42,500 nt of DNA, from positions 1,890,001 to 1,932,500 of the forward strand of contig NZ_CP011389.1 of the NCBI RefSeq assembly GCF_001007995.1, in the 5' to 3' direction. The notes under the pieces are model-generated. The model did not search any database and was not told the DNA's origin. It saw only the letters and a list, made by a program, of their open reading frames with translations. This DNA comes from Deinococcus soli (ex Cha et al. 2016) (lineage in GTDB: Bacteria; Deinococcota; Deinococci; Deinococcales; Deinococcaceae). Below are positions 41,866 to 42,500 of the stretch, in pieces (position 1 is the first letter of the stretch; each line of letters begins with the position of its first letter). A program made the position numbers and the translations under genes.

Positions 41866-42196
41866 GGTGGAGGCGCGCGTCACCAAAGTCTCTTCTCTCT
41901 CACATAGCTGCGCTGTGACGTATTCCTACGACGTGAACGGCCGCACTTATCAGAGCGATCGTATGGGGTGGAACGTGTTCAACAAGAACCGTGACGAGGG
42001 ACCCGAATGCGCCGCTCTTGGGGACGATCGGCAACCCGAAGTGGGCGAAACCATCCAAGTGCTCTACGATCCTTCGAACCCACAGCAGGCAGTCCGCAGA
42101 CCGGACCTCCCCGGCTCGTCACTGTTCGGCATGGTTTGGGGGACGGTCTTCACCTCCATGCTGGTGTTCATGCTCGTTCAGTTATGGAGGCAGTAG
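41866..42196 (+). pseudogene. DUF3592-like membrane protein, C-terminal fragment
   Basis: After the GGTG duplication the frame reads EARVTKVSSLSHSCAVTYSY, DVNGRTYQSDR, then VGETIQVLYDPSNPQQAV and a last membrane helix SSLFGMVWGTVFTSMLVFML, ending at 42196. This is the YxYxVxGxxYxGDR and VYYDPxxP pattern of DUF3592. It has no start codon of its own near the IS and is the second half of the gene beginning at 40315. Frame and phase match exactly when the IS is removed, so excision would restore the gene. Confidence 0.85.
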
Positions 42197-42209
42197 CACT
42201 GACTCAGCA

Positions 42210-42500
42210 TTACAGCCGCACCAGCGCCGGGGTCAGGTCCTCGACCCGTGTGGCGCCGCACAGGGCCATGGCGAGGCGGACTTCGTCCTGCAGCAGCTCC
42301 AGGGTGCGTTCCACGCCGGTCTGTCCTCCGGCGGCGAGGCCCCACAGGGCGGCGCGGCCGAGGAACACGGCGCGGGCGCCGAGGGCGACGGCTTTCAGGA
42401 CGTCCGTGCCGCGCGTCACGCCGCCGTCGAGGTAGATCTCTGTGCGGCCCGCGACGGCGTCCACGATCTCGGGCAGGGCCTCGAAGCTGCTGATGGCGGT
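42210..42500 (-). CDS. FMN-dependent alpha-hydroxy-acid dehydrogenase, C-terminal part, runs off the right edge
   Basis: The visible 96 or so residues include TAISSFEALPEIVDAVAGRT, EIYLDGGVTRGTDVLKAVAL and GARAVFLGRAALWGLAAGGQ, the C-terminal FMN phosphate-binding half of the lactate oxidase/glycolate oxidase/LldD family; DGGVTRGTDVLKA and GRA are the phosphate-binding segments. It oxidises L-lactate or a related 2-hydroxy acid. The catalytic His and Arg and the N-terminus lie outside the window. It is convergent with the DUF3592-like fragment. Member and electron acceptor cannot be told from this part. Confidence 0.9.
   Translation of the reverse strand, partial: TAISSFEALPEIVDAVAGRTEIYLDGGVTRGTDVLKAVALGARAVFLGRAALWGLAAGGQTGVERTLELLQDEVRLAMALCGATRVEDLTPALVRL

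Overview
The window looks like a chromosomal segment of a Deinococcus species. The DNA is GC-rich, the cinA-thpR-recA gene order is the one known from Deinococcus, a class III-type PPK2 N-terminus sits at the left edge, and at least 17 genes carry a TANNNT box 5-7 nt before the start codon, the leaderless promoter layout described for this genus. I see no tRNA, rRNA, CRISPR array or prophage. Most of the window is ordinary core genome with one insertion sequence, one decayed acetyltransferase gene and two copies of a small dispersed repeat.

Layout. 1-3607: a PPK2 polyphosphate kinase (partial) behind a Re-citrate-synthase-like DRE-TIM enzyme, divergent from a citrate synthase with an N-terminal helix-turn-helix, with a palindrome between them; then a synapsin-like ATP-grasp protein. 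3654-8708: an MFS transporter divergent from a LacI-type regulator with a clear operator, galE, and a TetR regulator divergent from an SDR whose -10 lies in a palindrome. 8762-16616: peptidases (M20, M24), a second SDR, a small exported protein, HD and HNH proteins, MarC, a membrane protein and a Fur-family regulator. 16762-19191: birA-bioY behind a putative BirA operator, and an exported protein. 19246-22240: the cinA-thpR-recA operon with ATGA overlaps at both junctions. 22521-26463: a phospholipase A2 lipoprotein, a NarL-type two-component pair, a 19-cysteine copper-binding four-helix protein, a GNAT pseudogene and an unknown small protein. 26548-28229: ilvA behind what looks like a transcription attenuator with a 14-residue leaderless leader peptide. 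28652-36596: a FAD oxidoreductase divergent from an envelope cluster (SpoIID-like protein, LptD-like protein with exactly four cysteines, lipoprotein), then a convergent polytopic membrane protein. 36693-40268: amino-acid ABC transporter genes (binding protein and permease, no ATPase) divergent from a UbiD decarboxylase. 40315-42196: a DUF3592-like membrane protein gene split by an IS407-group IS3-family element with a GGTG target duplication. 42210-42500: the C-terminal end of an FMN-dependent alpha-hydroxy-acid dehydrogenase.

How it works together. Biotin uptake and ligation (bioY, birA) form a self-regulated unit. Competence/DNA-repair genes form the recA operon, but I could not find a canonical radiation/desiccation response motif in front of it. 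The most unusual items are the paired Re-type and HTH-fused Si-type citrate-synthase homologues around a shared palindrome, the LptD-like protein in a lineage reported to lack LPS, and the ilvA leader. Functions are inferred from sequence reading only; no database search was run.
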